A stretch of DNA of 64,000 nt from Trogon surrucura (taxonomy: Eukaryota > Chordata > Aves > Trogoniformes > Trogonidae). The number at the start of each line of letters is the position of its first letter. The stretch's first letter is position 1. The stretch is taken from contig JAJGST010000073.1 in assembly GCA_020746105.1 (NCBI GenBank), forward strand, positions 296,242 through 360,241, written 5' to 3'. Below are positions 32,960 through 46,300 of this stretch, piece after piece. The translations under genes were made by a program, and so were the position numbers. The notes beneath the pieces are model-generated. The model searched no databases and had not been told where the DNA came from. It was given only the letters and a program-made list of their open reading frames with translations.

Positions 32960-34336
32960 CTGTCACTGCTTGGCTTTGGATCTCTGAGTCGCTGGTCTGT
33001 CCCAGTTGCAGCTGAACCGAATCTGCAGCAGCGTCTCCTTCCAGCTGAACAGAATCTGCTGCAGCAGCAGCTCCTTCCAACTGAACTGAATCTGCAGCAG
33101 CAGCTTCTTGCAGCTGAACTGGATTTGCAGCCACAGCTCCCTTTGGCTCCTGGGACTCCTGAGGTAAAAAGGGACAAACTAAGTGCTCTGGCTTTGACCC
33201 AAGGGGAGACAGATCAAACGTCCTGGCAAAACCCGCCACGCTGCCCTCTCCAGCCTCGGCTGATAGTGCAGCAGGGTCAAGACCTTCCACTCCAAACAAT
33301 TTTGTGTGTGTGTGTGTGTGTGTGTTACAAAATGTGTGGGATCCAGGCTCTTGGGATCTGTTTCTATAGAGTCCTGCTCTTCGCCCCCATTTCAAGGCAC
33401 ACTGTGATAGAAACAGGCAATGTCACAGCCCGTGGGAGATGCCCAGCCCCAAGCGCCCAGCAAGCTTTACCTCTTCTTCTTGGGCTTCAACTACGGCATC
33501 TTCCAATTTCTTCTTCTTGCCTTCCGGCATCAGGTCATCCAGAAAGCTGAGCTCTCGCTTCGAGAAGCAGAAATCCATCGCTTTCCGGACAAAAACGATT
33601 GCCAAAACCTTCATAAAGAAGTGGGAAGAGGTGGTGAGGCCGGAGATGCTGCTGCTACATCTCCCCCCAACGCTGCAAACACGCCGCTGCCGAGCGGCAC
33701 CGGCTCTCACCAGCAAGGGGAAGATGATGGCGGCACGGGTCATCTTGATGGCCCAGAGCAGGACGAGGCAGAGCAGTTGGATGGCGGTGAAGAGATGCAC
33801 CTTCCGCAAGGGGACGTGCCGCAGGTAGGTGAAGTCCGGCTGGTGTTTCACCGGCATCGCAAACAGCTTCAAGCGGTCAAAGAACTGCAAAATCAAAGGG
33901 GGAACAGTGCCACCGTGGGACTGGGGAAACGTTCTGGCCCTGGTGGGATGTGCAGGAGGTCTCAGGCTCTCGCGTGCAATGAGAAATCCTGGATCCCACC
34001 ACGTTCCTCCTGGGAGCAGCACCCGTTTCCCCTTCGCTCCCTCTGTAAAGCAGCTTGCCCCGAGAGCTGCCACCAAATTGCAATTATTCTGTGCTATTCT
34101 GTCATCAGCGTCTCCTGGCCCACCAAGGGCCAAGGATTTCCACCAGCGGCAGAAACTGCCTTCCCTTTGCACTCCCTTCCCCCGTTTTCACGTAACCAAA
34201 CCCTGACCCGCGCTGAAGACCGAAACAGAGGGTGCTGAACTCACCTGCGCCTCCCCGCCCTACGTACCTGCATTCCTCTGAGCGATGACAGATCCGTGTC
34301 GAGAAAGATGCCGTAAAGCACGGGCATTGGGATGAA
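32960..34336 (-). CDS. SLC4A8: SLC4A8-like exons 20-23: last membrane segments and C-terminal tail
   Basis: Coding exons: 34268-34336 (exon 20), 33711-33884 ([20 protein letters not shown]), 33471-33608 ([17 protein letters not shown]) and 32960-33158 (exon 23). Exon 20 has the family length of 23 codons, but [11 protein letters not shown] replaces the near-invariant FLYMG motif, so two acidic residues (885 and 887) sit in a membrane segment. Exon 23 replaces the usual tail with about four copies of an 11-12-residue unit built on SVQLEG plus alanines, then [11 protein letters not shown]. It ends in phase 1 at a gtaaat donor. The following exon, or read-through into the intron (open to 32709), would supply the C-terminus; I could not decide which. 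A (GT)n tract lies in the intron at about 33303-33323. Confidence 0.82.
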
Positions 34337-37300
34337 CTGTAAAGAAAGAACGCAATTATTTATTTAAAAACATTCCATTTCCAGTAACACCACTCTCTTC
34401 TACAGGCACTGCCCTGAATTGCCTAAAGCTCTGCAGCTTCCAAAGGGTTAATGGTGTGTCGGATTTGTCCTGGGAATGGCTGTTGGGAGGTGTTTGGGGG
34501 AGCAAACTGCACCCTGCAAAGTGGTGCCTGTTTGAAAAAGAGCAGATGTCCTGCTCTGAACACACTTCCTTGGAACCCGAATCACAGGTGGGCCTGAAAG
34601 ACACCTGGGAATTAGCGCCGTGGTGTCGCTCGCTTGCCTGGAGCCACCAAACTGGGGTCTGAAGGGCTGGGCAAGGTAAGCCAGGCTGGTTCCCACCATG
34701 GGTCAAGCCCCAAGGTTTGGGATCAGCTCCCCCTGCTCCGCTCCACAACTCCTCAGGCCTGCAGAGAGGGCACTGGTTTTGTACAACCTCCAAAAGCCCG
34801 TGGCTGTTGGGCATTTTGCATTTTCCTCTTACCTTTAGCAGAGACGTGAGGAAGATGGAGCAGCCCATGAGCAGAAAAATCATCAGGCCGGTGACTCTCT
34901 GCTCTCGTATCCCCAGGAACTTGGGTGGTTCTCCCGGAGCTGAGCTGGCAGACTCCACTTTCAGGCTGTTCACGTGAATGATGGACAGGATGGTGGCAGC
35001 CACAAACCAGGGCAGCCCCATCACAGAGCACACCCCGAGCATCACAGCCACCATGAGAAGGTCCAGGTGGTACCCACAGCCCTTCTGCAGGGAGAAAAAC
35101 AAGAAGCAGAGCATCCCACAGTGTAAGAGCGAGCACAGAGTCGGAAATCACACTCAAACCCTACTTGAGTGCAAGCAAAGAAGGATGTGTCCAGTCTTTG
35201 TGCAAGCACTTTGCACGACAACCTGTCAGGAGTTCAGACACTCTGGGTTCACAGAGTTTGTGCAATAGCTACTTCTCAAAAAAAAAAAAAACCAACGAAG
35301 AGGCCTTTTCATTCCTAAAGGAAGTTCCACCACTTGCACATAAGCTGTGACTGAGTTATCCCTGACAGCCCATCCCGATGGCTCATTCCCCAGCTGCTGC
35401 TGCTGACATTTGACCACAAAACCTGCTTCTCTACTGCTCTAAGACCAACTTGCTCCTCCACAAGATTGCTCATTGGACCTCCCCTCCCGTTCACTCCCTG
35501 TGCCATCGTCAGTCCCGGAGAGCATCCTGCCACGCAGCCTGACGCTGCCCCAAACCAACGCCTTCACCAAGCGTTTGGAACAGGAGCTTCTCCCCACACC
35601 TGCAACCCAGAGGGACTCCTTCCCCGCCGCCCCTCACCTTCAGCTTGTGCTCTCTTCTGTTCACGATCACAGCGGTGATCTGCTGGTCCATGAAGATCAA
35701 GATGGTGCAGAGCACAGCCGGGACGAGCGCGGCCAACACCGTCCACCAAGGGTTGGGTCCAATGGGGTTGATGAACCACCCACGATCAGCTCTGGTGGGC
35801 TGCAATGAGGCACACACATGGCGTCACCGCCCGGCCGAGACACTTCACTGGCTTTGATTCTTCCCCTCCATCCCCACGTCACCCGTGTCCCAGCCCCGGC
35901 TGCTGGTCACCCTCTCCCGTGGGCTTCAGCAGCGCTGTGTCCCCTATGCAAGGACCCACAGACACTTCTCCGGGAGGTATCTAGATTTGGAGCTGCCTTC
36001 TCGCTTCCAGAAGGGAACGATGCACTTGGAGGCGGGAGAGGAGGTAGCCACATCACCAGCATCTCCTCCAGACTGAACCCTGTCCTGCCCCACCGTCAGC
36101 TTGGGGCACCCCAAGGGCTGACACCAGCTCCAGGCCACAACACCCCATTACCTTGAACTTCTGGGGGACGTGGAGCTTCGGTGACGGGATGCCCATCCAG
36201 AAGTCAATGAGCACCATGATGCCGATGGTCAGGAAAATAGCAAAGTTGCTCACTGTGGACCGTACCTGGGGCAAGAAACCAGAGCTGAGAGGGGCATCGC
36301 AAACGGGGCCGTGCCCTGAGGTGGCAAAGGCGGGGACGTCACCAACATTCAGGCTGGTGGACAAAACCCCACCACTCTGAGGACACACAGCCTCATCCCT
36401 TGGGTAGATACCGTTGCGGTGTTTGTCGCTGGCACAGCTGGTGTCAGACAATTCGAAAAGTGCAATTAGGTGGAAAGGGTTGTTTCATTCAAACATTTTA
36501 GAAAATGTATAAATTGAACCGTAGGAAAGCACAGCCACAGTGCCAGCCACAAAGGGAATAAGGCACGGAGGCATCACTTGTTCCTCCAAAGGAAGAAACG
36601 GCGTCTGTTTCTCTGGCAGCTCCTCCCCGGAGCCAACTTTCCCCTCGAGCGCATCATGCACAGAAGGTGAAAAAGCACCGACTTTGGTTTCCCGCTGCCT
36701 GAGCAAAAAACCGCTCGCCAGGCAGGTGGGAAGTGCTGCGATTGTTTTGCGCTCATGGAAGTGGGTGAGAGGCATCCAAGCTGCACCAGAGCTCAGCTTT
36801 CGAGGCCAGTGCTTTCCAGCTGGACCACATGGTGGCAAATCCTGCTCAGTGCTGCAGAAAAGCCATTTTGGGAGATGCGTGTGGAGACTGCTGCTGGACA
36901 CTGTCTTCTACCTACCCTGGTTGAGAAGTAACGGCTGGTCTTAAACTTCTTCAGGAACCTTGAGAGCAGGAAGGTGGAAAAGAAGAGGATGCAGCACCAG
37001 AAGAAGACATTAGGTACGTAGGGGCCATGGCTTCCACAGGCAGGTCCTTGAAACTCTCCATGCAAGTATTGGCATTCCTGCAGAAACAGAGGGTCAGGAC
37101 ATAAAGGCAGAGCATGTGGGCAAGGAAACCTCAGAGAACTCGGGGCTTCGATGGATCTCGGTCCAAGATCCATGACCCTGGCCCTGCTCCTGCCACCGGA
37201 GATATCTATTTCATGAGCAGCAGCAGCAGCTGAACAGGTGACACAAAAGCTGCCCAGCAGAGAGATGGGACGTGAGCACAGAAACACAGAATTAGTGAGG

Positions 37301-40300
37301 CTGGCAAAGACCTCGGAGATCATCAAGTCCAGCCTATGGCCCAACACCCCCACATGGGCCAGACCACGGCACTCAGTGCCACATCCAGCCTCTCCTCAAA
37401 CCCCTCCAGGGACAGTGACTCCCCTCTGCCCTGGGCAGAGCATCCCAGTGCCTGAGCACCCTCTCTGGCAGGAAGGTCTGCCTGAGACCCAACCTGAACC
37501 TCCCCTGACACAGTTTGTGGCCGTGCCCTCTCGTCCTGTCACTAGCTGCCTGGGAGACGAGCCTACCCCCGCACCTGATTACACGCTCCCTTCAGGGAGT
37601 TGTAGACAGTGAGAAGGCCCCCCCTGAGTCTCCTCCAGACTAAACACCCCCAGCTCCCTCAGCCGCTCCTTATAAGACTTTCACTCTAGTTCCTGGGCCA
37701 GCACAGCACAGGCCATGGCACATCCTCCACCTGAGTGGCGTGAAACCATGGCTGAAGAAGACCCCAGAGGGGAAGGAAACGCTGGAAACTCTGGGGGAGA
37801 GAGAAAGAGGGAATGGGGAAGGAGGGCCGAGACAACCGTGCTAGGAAAGGAGAAGAGGGAAATGGTCCCTGCCCAGCAGAGGCCGTGCAGAACGTGGCCA
37901 CGAGAGGCCGAAGACATCCGTGAGAGCCTCCCGTCCTACCCCGAGGCTCTGCTACAGCAACGACAGCCTGAGAGGCTGCTCAGCCACACAGCTTTAGGCA
38001 CGGACCTACAGGCAGCCCTGAATAAGACAGCACGGCCAGGAGTGCTTAGAAACCAGCTGAGGAAGCCAATTACTGCTTTCAAGTGTGACCTTATGTCCTC
38101 CAACTTCCACAATAATCAAAGCAGCCCATTAATCATCTCCTGGTCAGAAATATTGTCCACCCAGGGCTTGAGGGGGACACTTATCACCCACGATGCTGGG
38201 GGCCAGGTGGACTGCACAAGGCGGCCTCTCCTTCCCAGGACCAAGCACGTTAAACCCACCCGTCAGGTTTAAGCAGAATCTGTCCAGAGCAGCGTCGGCA
38301 CAGCTGGAAGCCCATTGTCACCTGCCGGGCTCTGGCTTTGGCACCACGTGAACGCCCCTGGGCCCTGCGGCCGTGGCTCAGGGCAGCTGTGGCTCGGGGC
38401 ACTTACCGTCACTGTGAGGTTTTCCCAGGCGATGCCAGACACGTTGATCTTGTTGCTCTCCCAGAAATGCAGGGTCTCGTTGCTGGGCTGGACCGGTGCC
38501 TCACACTTACAGCTGGGAGGAGAGAAGCCGAGACAGAGGTCGGGCAAGGGCGATGGAGGGGCAGCCCTGAGCTCCTGCCGAGGGGCAGCGCCGTCTGAGG
38601 AGGAAAATACCCACTAGGAGGTGGTGAGGAGGTCGAGCTGGCTGTGCCTGTGCATGGGGTAGGTCTCGCGCAGGTGGCTCAGCTTCTTGAGAGCCTCGTA
38701 GATGAAGATGGCACAGATGAGGGAGGCGAAGGTTTCCTCGGTGAAGCGGGTGACGTAGCGCACCAAGCAGCTGGCGTCGGTGGCCACCAGCACCACGCAG
38801 AGGAGAGCGGTCCACAGCCCGATGCACGCCCGCAGGGAGAGATAGGAGAGCGAGTAGGCCCTGGGAAAACAAACCAAAACGAAGGGTGGGATGGCCAGCG
38901 AGAGGCTCTGAGCCCCGCCTTCCTCTGGGAAATCTGGGAGCAACCTGACTCTCACCCTGTGTTAGCACCTTGGAGGCCAGCGGAGGTCAGGTCCTCCGGC
39001 TGGTTTTGCGCCCAGTCAGCTGCAAGCTGGGGCTTCACAATAAACTGACTTGCACTAGGTGTGGCTCATCGCACACCAGCCATCACAACAAAAAGACTGT
39101 CATGGAAAACCTCTGCTTCCCATGAGAAGCTCCTGCTTTTTGAGTAACATCATCACACCTCAGGGTGTTTCAGAAGGAAATTATTTCAGTGTTTGGGCAA
39201 GCCTTATTTCCACTTCCAGTAAAAATCAGGCCAAAAAGAGCCTGGTTTTGTACTCAGAGGAAAGCAAATCTTCCCTCATTCCCAGCCCAGAGTGATTTGT
39301 CTCCTCTTCCTTGTGTAGCCCATCTGGGGCACCCACCTCCTCCTACTTTCTTGTCCTCCTGCTGCTACTTCCATCTAACCCTAAAGCCCCCAAAGACCCC
39401 ACCCTCCCTTCAGAGACTCAGGGATCCCGCACTGCCCTGTACTAAAGCAATGTCTCTGGCACCGAGGACAACTTATACCAAGAAGAAAATTAGAGGAAAC
39501 ACATTTTTTCCCTCTCACTGCCCCCCTTCCGAAGGCTCTCGCAGCACCTGGCCGCGGCAGCCAGCCTTACTTGCAGAACTTGTAGAGGTTCTTCTCAAAC
39601 ATAAGGATGGGGCCGGTGCTGCCGAGGATGGTGAGGGGTTGGCCAGCAAAGAGGGAGAACATCACGCCAGTCATGGACGCACCCAGCAGCGACTCCATGG
39701 CACCCTGTCGGGGGAAGAGAGGTAGCAGCGAGTAAGGAAATCCTTGGGGAAAAAGCCCCAAAGCCAACTCACTGCAGCGAGGACGTCTGCGGGAGTTTTA
39801 TTCCCCCCGCCCCACCCAGCAGAGAGAGGGGCTCACTATGTGGCCGTCGGTCGCCTCTCCCAGCAGCCCCCCGAAGGCGATGACCGAGGACATGCAGGCA
39901 CAGTAGAGGAAGAGGAAGGATGCCAGGCACTGCAGGCTTAGACCGTCCCGAAAGTCACTCCAGAACCACGGGGCTTTCCGCTTCACATCCAAGATCAAAC
40001 CTCCAAAGAGCCTGGAGGAAGGAAAGAAGAGACACTACTCTCCTGGAAGACGTGGAGTTTTCTTTGCTGCACAAGCGCAATCACAGGCACGGAAGAGCTT
40101 TTGTTGCCACACAGAGGCACTCTCCTTCTCCCATTCTATACCCAGCAGAAACTGAGACTCACAGGAACCTCTGCAACCAAAAGGAGCTCAGCTGAGAGCC
40201 CAACCCCTCTCCTTGCAACAGGCCCTTGCTTTGAGGAGCAGCAGAGCTCTACCTGGAGGAACTGACACACCTGCTTCCACCCCAAACCAAGAAAACCCAC

Positions 40301-43300
40301 GGGCAGTGATGCTGTGCCTGAGCCCAGCTGCTCAAGTCTCCCACCTGCCCAGCCCTGGGGACCGGGCCGGGACTGGGGACCCCCTCCCGTGAACCAACCA
40401 AACCCAGAGACTGGCCAGAAGGGAGGGTGCTTGCTCAGATTGTAGAGGCAAATGGGGAAAACCCCCAAACTCTCAAGGCTCACACCTTCCCGTCGGCTCC
40501 AGTTCAGGACCGCCGTGTTCCTCTGGCTTCCTGTGAGAACTGCTGTCATCCAGGGCTCCTGGCACCTTCCTTCTTTCCTGTTCCAAGGAAAATCGGATAA
40601 AGGTCTGTGTTTGTAACCGCTGGCTGGCTTGCCTTCTGCTCCGGGATGCGCCGGTGTCAACCAGGGACCTTGTGGATTTGGCCTCTGGGCAGTGTCCCCG
40701 GCCCTGCTGCCGTCCTGCCTGTCCCCCCCGTGCCTGCCTCCACCACCACAGCCCCCACCTGAGAAGGGATGTTCTTCGGGGGCTCGATTCGGATCGAAGG
40801 ATCCCACATGCCCGGTGGCAGGACTGTGACCCGCTCCAGGAACTCCTCGATGCCGGCCACGAGGTCAGCCCGCCCCTTGGCTTTATAGGCAACCTCACGG
40901 AAAACCTGCCGAGAGGAGACAACCTGGTGAGAGGACAACCCGCCTCGGACGTCCTAACCAGTGCAACAAGCTCGTGGCTGAAGGCAAGACAATCTTCGCC
41001 CAACTCCCTGCTGGAAATGGCAGGAAATACTCCCCCCAAAGGAGAAGGCCCTGCCTCATGGTGTTTGTCATCATCTCCTGCACGAGGCCGCTGTCCCCCA
41101 GGGCACACCGCAGCCTTCTGCTTGAAGAGGAGAACTTCCTCTGGCCCTGGCCATGCCACCCCTGGGGACAGCGTGCTGGGGACCCTGGGGAGAAGGACAA
41201 GGTGCATGATGCACCCTGGGTGGGATTTCACCTTCCTGTGGGCAGCAGCTGGGACACCAAACCCTCCCCCTCACTCCCACAGAGACAGGGGGAGGCGAAG
41301 AAAGCCAGAAAGTGACCCTGAGAGAGCTCTTGTCTCGTCATACCTCGTCCGTCATGAGGGTAGCCATGAACCTGCCAATCTCATGGCACTGCTGGGCTTT
41401 TCCTTCGGGGCCAAGCAAAACAAACAGGAACCTGGGCAAGGAAAACAAAGTGAGAGAGAGGAACGTGTCCCTGCTCAAAGGGCACCAAGGGAATCCCTGG
41501 CAGCTCCCAGCCCAGCACGAGGCTCCAGAGGGGACATGCAGCAGGCTCGTTGACTCTGCAAAAATTTAGTTCGATTAAAACTTCGATTAAAATTGGCTAA
41601 AGGGTTTAAAAGCTACAGCAGGGAAGGGAGAAACAAAGGCGAGGAGGTGTGGGTGGGAGCAGCACGTGTGCTCCCACTGGCCTCGTTCCCTTGGGGCGCC
41701 GCACACCGATGCATGCAACTTGATGCTGTGTTGTTGGGGTTTTTAAATAAAAACGCTGTGCTTCTCCTTCAGACCTTGTTGGGACGGGAACCTCCGTCAG
41801 GCCCGAGAGGAGGACGGCCGGGGTCAGGCGGATGAACGCCGCGATGGGCTGCCGAAGGAAGTCCAGCTCTCCCACGAGCACGTTGGTGGCTTCAGCCCCG
41901 GCGGTTTTCTCCAGTAAGCGCAGCTCCGCCTGGGCACGACAAGTTATTTTCAGGCAGCTGTTCAAAAGCAAAGCCCCTGGTGCTCTGCTGCACACTCTGC
42001 AGTCGAGTCTGCAAGGGCAAATCTGGCCCTAACGGCGCAGGAGAGCTACGAGTGTCTCACCTTGCTTAACTCCATGGAGCTGGGCTCATGGTTCACTCCC
42101 CGTTTAGCCTCGGCAGTGGGGGGAGAAGGATGAGGGCTGCGTGTTTGGGCTGGTAGGAAAAGGACAGACACTCAGAAAGACAGACAAGCAGCAGCTGGGA
42201 CATTTCTGCTGCACCAGGACAGGTCTAGTGGGGCCAAAGCCCGGCAGGAACCTTCACCTGGAGCCAAGCCCTGCAGGAGCTCTCACCTGGCTGGTGCAGG
42301 TCAGCAAACAAGCAGAACCTGGGGAGAAGGCTGTTCCTTTGCTTCTGATGCTGGTGCTTCCTCAGAAGCGCTTCTCGAACTCTGCCCCGTGTGCACTCGT
42401 CGAACCGCTCGGACTGTTCTTGCTGGCCCAGGATCATGTCTGGGGATGGTGTGAGCTGGGAGTGAGGGGCACAGCAGCGAGCCGAGCTCGGCTGTTCCCA
42501 GAGGGACGTGGCACCCACGGTACCTGCGATCGCTTCCACGCTGTCGGCACAAACGTCCAGCAGCACCGTCCCGTTGGTGATGTAGCTCCTCAGCTCGGAG
42601 AAGCTCTGTGAGGACAGCGTGGTCACGTAGGGCTTGCTCCAGTGCTCGCCACCATCTTCCATGTCCTCCTCAAACTTCAGCCACCTGCGGACACCAGGCG
42701 TGATCAGCCCCGTTGCAGGGGAACAGCCCCAGCTCTGCAACCCCTTTGGCAGAGCTACGGGGGGGCAGGAGGAGAAGGCTTCTTGCATTGGCACCTGCAG
42801 CTGCACAAGCTTCATGTCCCAGAGCATGGAAAGCAGAGCCCGTGGGCGCTACCAGCGTGGGGACGCCTCTCCCGGCCGCAGGGACTTACCTCGCCGTTTC
42901 ACTCCACTTGGCATCTTCGCCCCCTTTCAGGCAGATCTCATCCAGCTCAACGAACAAGTCGCAGGGGGTGTGCTGCTCGTCCTCCTGGGTCTCAAGGATG
43001 AAGTGCACCCGCTGGGACGGGTTGTCTGGGGACAGAAGACAAAGCCCCGTCCTGTCACCGTGCCCGAGTACGGCCCCTGACGCTGACGGGCAAGGAGGCC
43101 GTGGGACCGGCACCAGCTCAGCCGTAAATTGGGCTGGTCCAGCTCCCCTGGCTCTGTCCGGGCTTGCCACAGAGAAGGAGAAGCATCTGCTCCACCTCTG
43201 CTCAAGGGTGGGCGGCTTTCTACCCCCACCTTTCCCTTTTTAAAGCTAGGATCCTAAAGAGGAGCCTAAAGCCACTGTGCGTTTAACTGCCTTGAGAGAA

Positions 43301-46300
43301 CAAAAACAAACCCAAGAGAAGCTTGGAAAAAGGGCATCTTGCTAAGTAATGCCACTTTCCCTCGGGAGAGCAGCCGGCCTCGCAAAGAAGCCACAGGCAC
43401 CTGCTTGCAGAAGATCCCCGGCATAGCCCCGAGGAGGTTGGCGAACTTACAGCGGTGGCCCTGCTCCGTCGGGGCAGAGTCCTTCTTCCGTTCCCGCTTC
43501 CGACGCTTCTCTCGGTGGGGTCGGCGATGCTGGCGGCTCTGCCTCACGGGCAGGGTCGGGGAGCCTGTGAAAAAGCGGCGTTTGCAGCAGTTCTGTCCTT
43601 GCAGCAACGGCTGACACTGCTGGTGCCTCGCTAAGCCATGGTTAAATCCCAGGAGGGAACACTGGCTTCTCAGAAATTTATTTTACTGGGCCTCCTTTCT
43701 CCCTGTTTCACTTGAACATTGCTAAAATGGAGCAATAAGTGATGGCTCCGGGTGATCTCAAAGTGCCCTGCAAGTAGCGAACCTCTTCCCAAATCCCAGC
43801 TTCGGCTGGACAACACTCAGACGTGCTCATTAAGCAGCGACAGAAGGGAATTATTTTTAACATCTTTGCCTGGCACAAGGTGGCAGGAGAAGAACAAATC
43901 TGTCTCACGGTGATGAACTCCAGACCAAAAAAGAGAAAATCACGGTCCTGCACCTGCAGAGCTCTCCAAGCCAGGAGCAGTCGCTGTGAGAAAACAAGTC
44001 CTGAATTATCGCGCCCTGCAGATAAAACTCACACCACAGCCTCTGCGGGGGCTTTTGCACAGTAAAAAATGTGACAAGAACTCTGCTTATCGAGTTAGCA
44101 GCACGCCTTGTTTTGCTGCACGTGACGTGACACCCAGCGAGAGGCGTTGTGGGGACTTTGGGAGTGGGCAAAGGCGCTGGGCTGGTGGCCCCTCGATCAG
44201 GATCTCAGCCAAGACTCACCTTCCGACACCTCATTCTCATAGTGAATGGTGTCAGTGTTTCTCCTTCCTCCCCGCTCAATCAGTGCCTCTTCGTCGTGTC
44301 TCTGTTCAGCAACGAGAAGAAGGTAAAAGTTGGGGCTGGATGTGTAGAGCTCCCTTATGTCCTCCCAGCTATCACCCATGCCAGTCCCCCAGCATCTCAC
44401 TGCCGCGTGCCTCCTGCTCCAGGCATGGCCCTAAAAATATGGACTGTAGGAGCTTTTTCTTCCCCTACCCAAAGCCCGTAGCATCACCCAGCTTGTCCAC
44501 AAAGTGAGTCAGGAAGTATTTACTACGGGGGAGGGGGCTGAGTGTTTCAGGCAAAAAAACCCCACCTCCTCACATGTTCTTGGGGTTCCTTCCTAAAAAA
44601 ACATTGGAAACCAACAAAGGGATTTCCAAACTGGGGAAAACCCCACCCTTCAGGGTCACAGCAACTTTCAGTCTCCAGACACGACACCTGCAGGACTCAC
44701 TAGATGGTGCTTGGCCACAGGACACGGCCACCAACAAGCTCCACGGGCCCTCCAGAACCTGCAAGGGCGAAGCTTTGACTTTGGCTTCAGCTCAGCCAGG
44801 CTCAGGCTGCCCGTGGGGCAGGCGCCCTTCCCACGGAAAACAGCGTTCTTCTGCCGGCAGAAGCCGGGGACTGAGAGCTCACGCCCTCCTCGCCTGAAAT
44901 ACCACAGCCAGCGCCTCATGAAGGGCACCGGGGCCTTAAACACCGAAGGAGAACCACAGCAGCAAACGGGATGAGTCTTTGGGCTTCTCTCTCCCCTCCC
45001 CACCAGGGCTGGGAAGGGCACCAGGATCACTGCGTTCAGAGCCGGAGAACCCCGATCGCCTCTCCCCCTCGACCTGCAGCTGCGGCTTGAAGAAGGGCCG
45101 CCTGGAAACTCTTGAGACCTTTCTCTCCGCTTTGGGCTGCACTTTGCCTTTTAATTGCTGTGCATGCCTGAAACACTAACGAAAATACATCACGGCCGCT
45201 CAGCTTCTCCTTCCTTGCCTGCATGGGCAGTAACTACCCCAAGAAACACAAAATCTGCCCTCCCACACAAAGACAAACCCTGCAACACCCCAACCCCCTT
45301 AGTTCTCATCACTTTTCCAACTCTTCCGTTACTAAAGGCACAAAGGGGAAGGTTTGGGACTCTGGAATTGCCGAGGTTCATCTTTGCAATTCCGTTGCCA
45401 TCATCACAGTGCCCACAAACTCTTCAAACAAAAAAAAACATTCCAAGGTTTGCGGCCAGTTGCTCAATTTCTGAAACCGAAGGTTGAAGTAGAACAAAAG
45501 ACCAAGAAACCAGTAGAACTGGCAGGGCTGTGGGACAAAATTCAAGAAGCAAGAGCCACGCCATGCCCTGGGAAAAGCCCCAAACCACCAAAGCTGTAAC
45601 TTCCAAGGAGGGTTTCCAACACTGCGCTGGCACACGCCGCCTCTGGGACTAATAATGATGCATCAATCAGGAAGAAAAAAAATGGGAATAAATCACTTAT
45701 TCTGATTTCAGCTGCAAGCGCTAACGTGAAATCTGCTTTTTATCCCCACATTCCTGCTTCTGCTGAATTGCATCACCTGCCACCGCGCGGACACAGTGCT
45801 GGGGAAAGCGCTCACCTCTCGGTCACCAGTTAATTTGAGGAGCGGGAGGAAGAAACACTCCCGTCGGGAAAGGAGTTTGGGGTCCCTGAGCACTAACTCC
45901 AGAGCCGACTCGGTGCCCCCTCCCCATCAGCTCCCAGGACTCGCCCACCTTTCCCGGCTTTCCCGTCCTCGCACCGGTCACAGCCTCCACCCGCTTTAAA
46001 TCACCGTTGAAATAAAATCGCCATTTAAAAAATCGCCATTTAATAAATCACCATTTACCAAACCACAAGCTCGAGCGCATTTGGCGGAAGTAGGAGTGGG
46101 GATAAATGGACCAAATTGGGGGTCTCAGCTTCCCAACGCCCCACGGGTGACATGGGGAAAGTGTCCTTCTCTCCCAGAAACCGTTCTGCCTCCTCGCCGG
46201 CAGCCTCCCCAGCACAAAGCCCACTCCCTGCGTGCCGGGAAATGCCTGGGGAATTTTGGGGAGAGTTTTCCCACTGTTTGGGGGATGCTGGGCCCAGCTG

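Noticed and set aside
38611-38620. An apparent premature TAG in SLC4A8-like exon 14
   Set aside because: The donor lies inside it (TA then gtgggt), and the joined codon is Tyr with the next exon's first base, matching the family.
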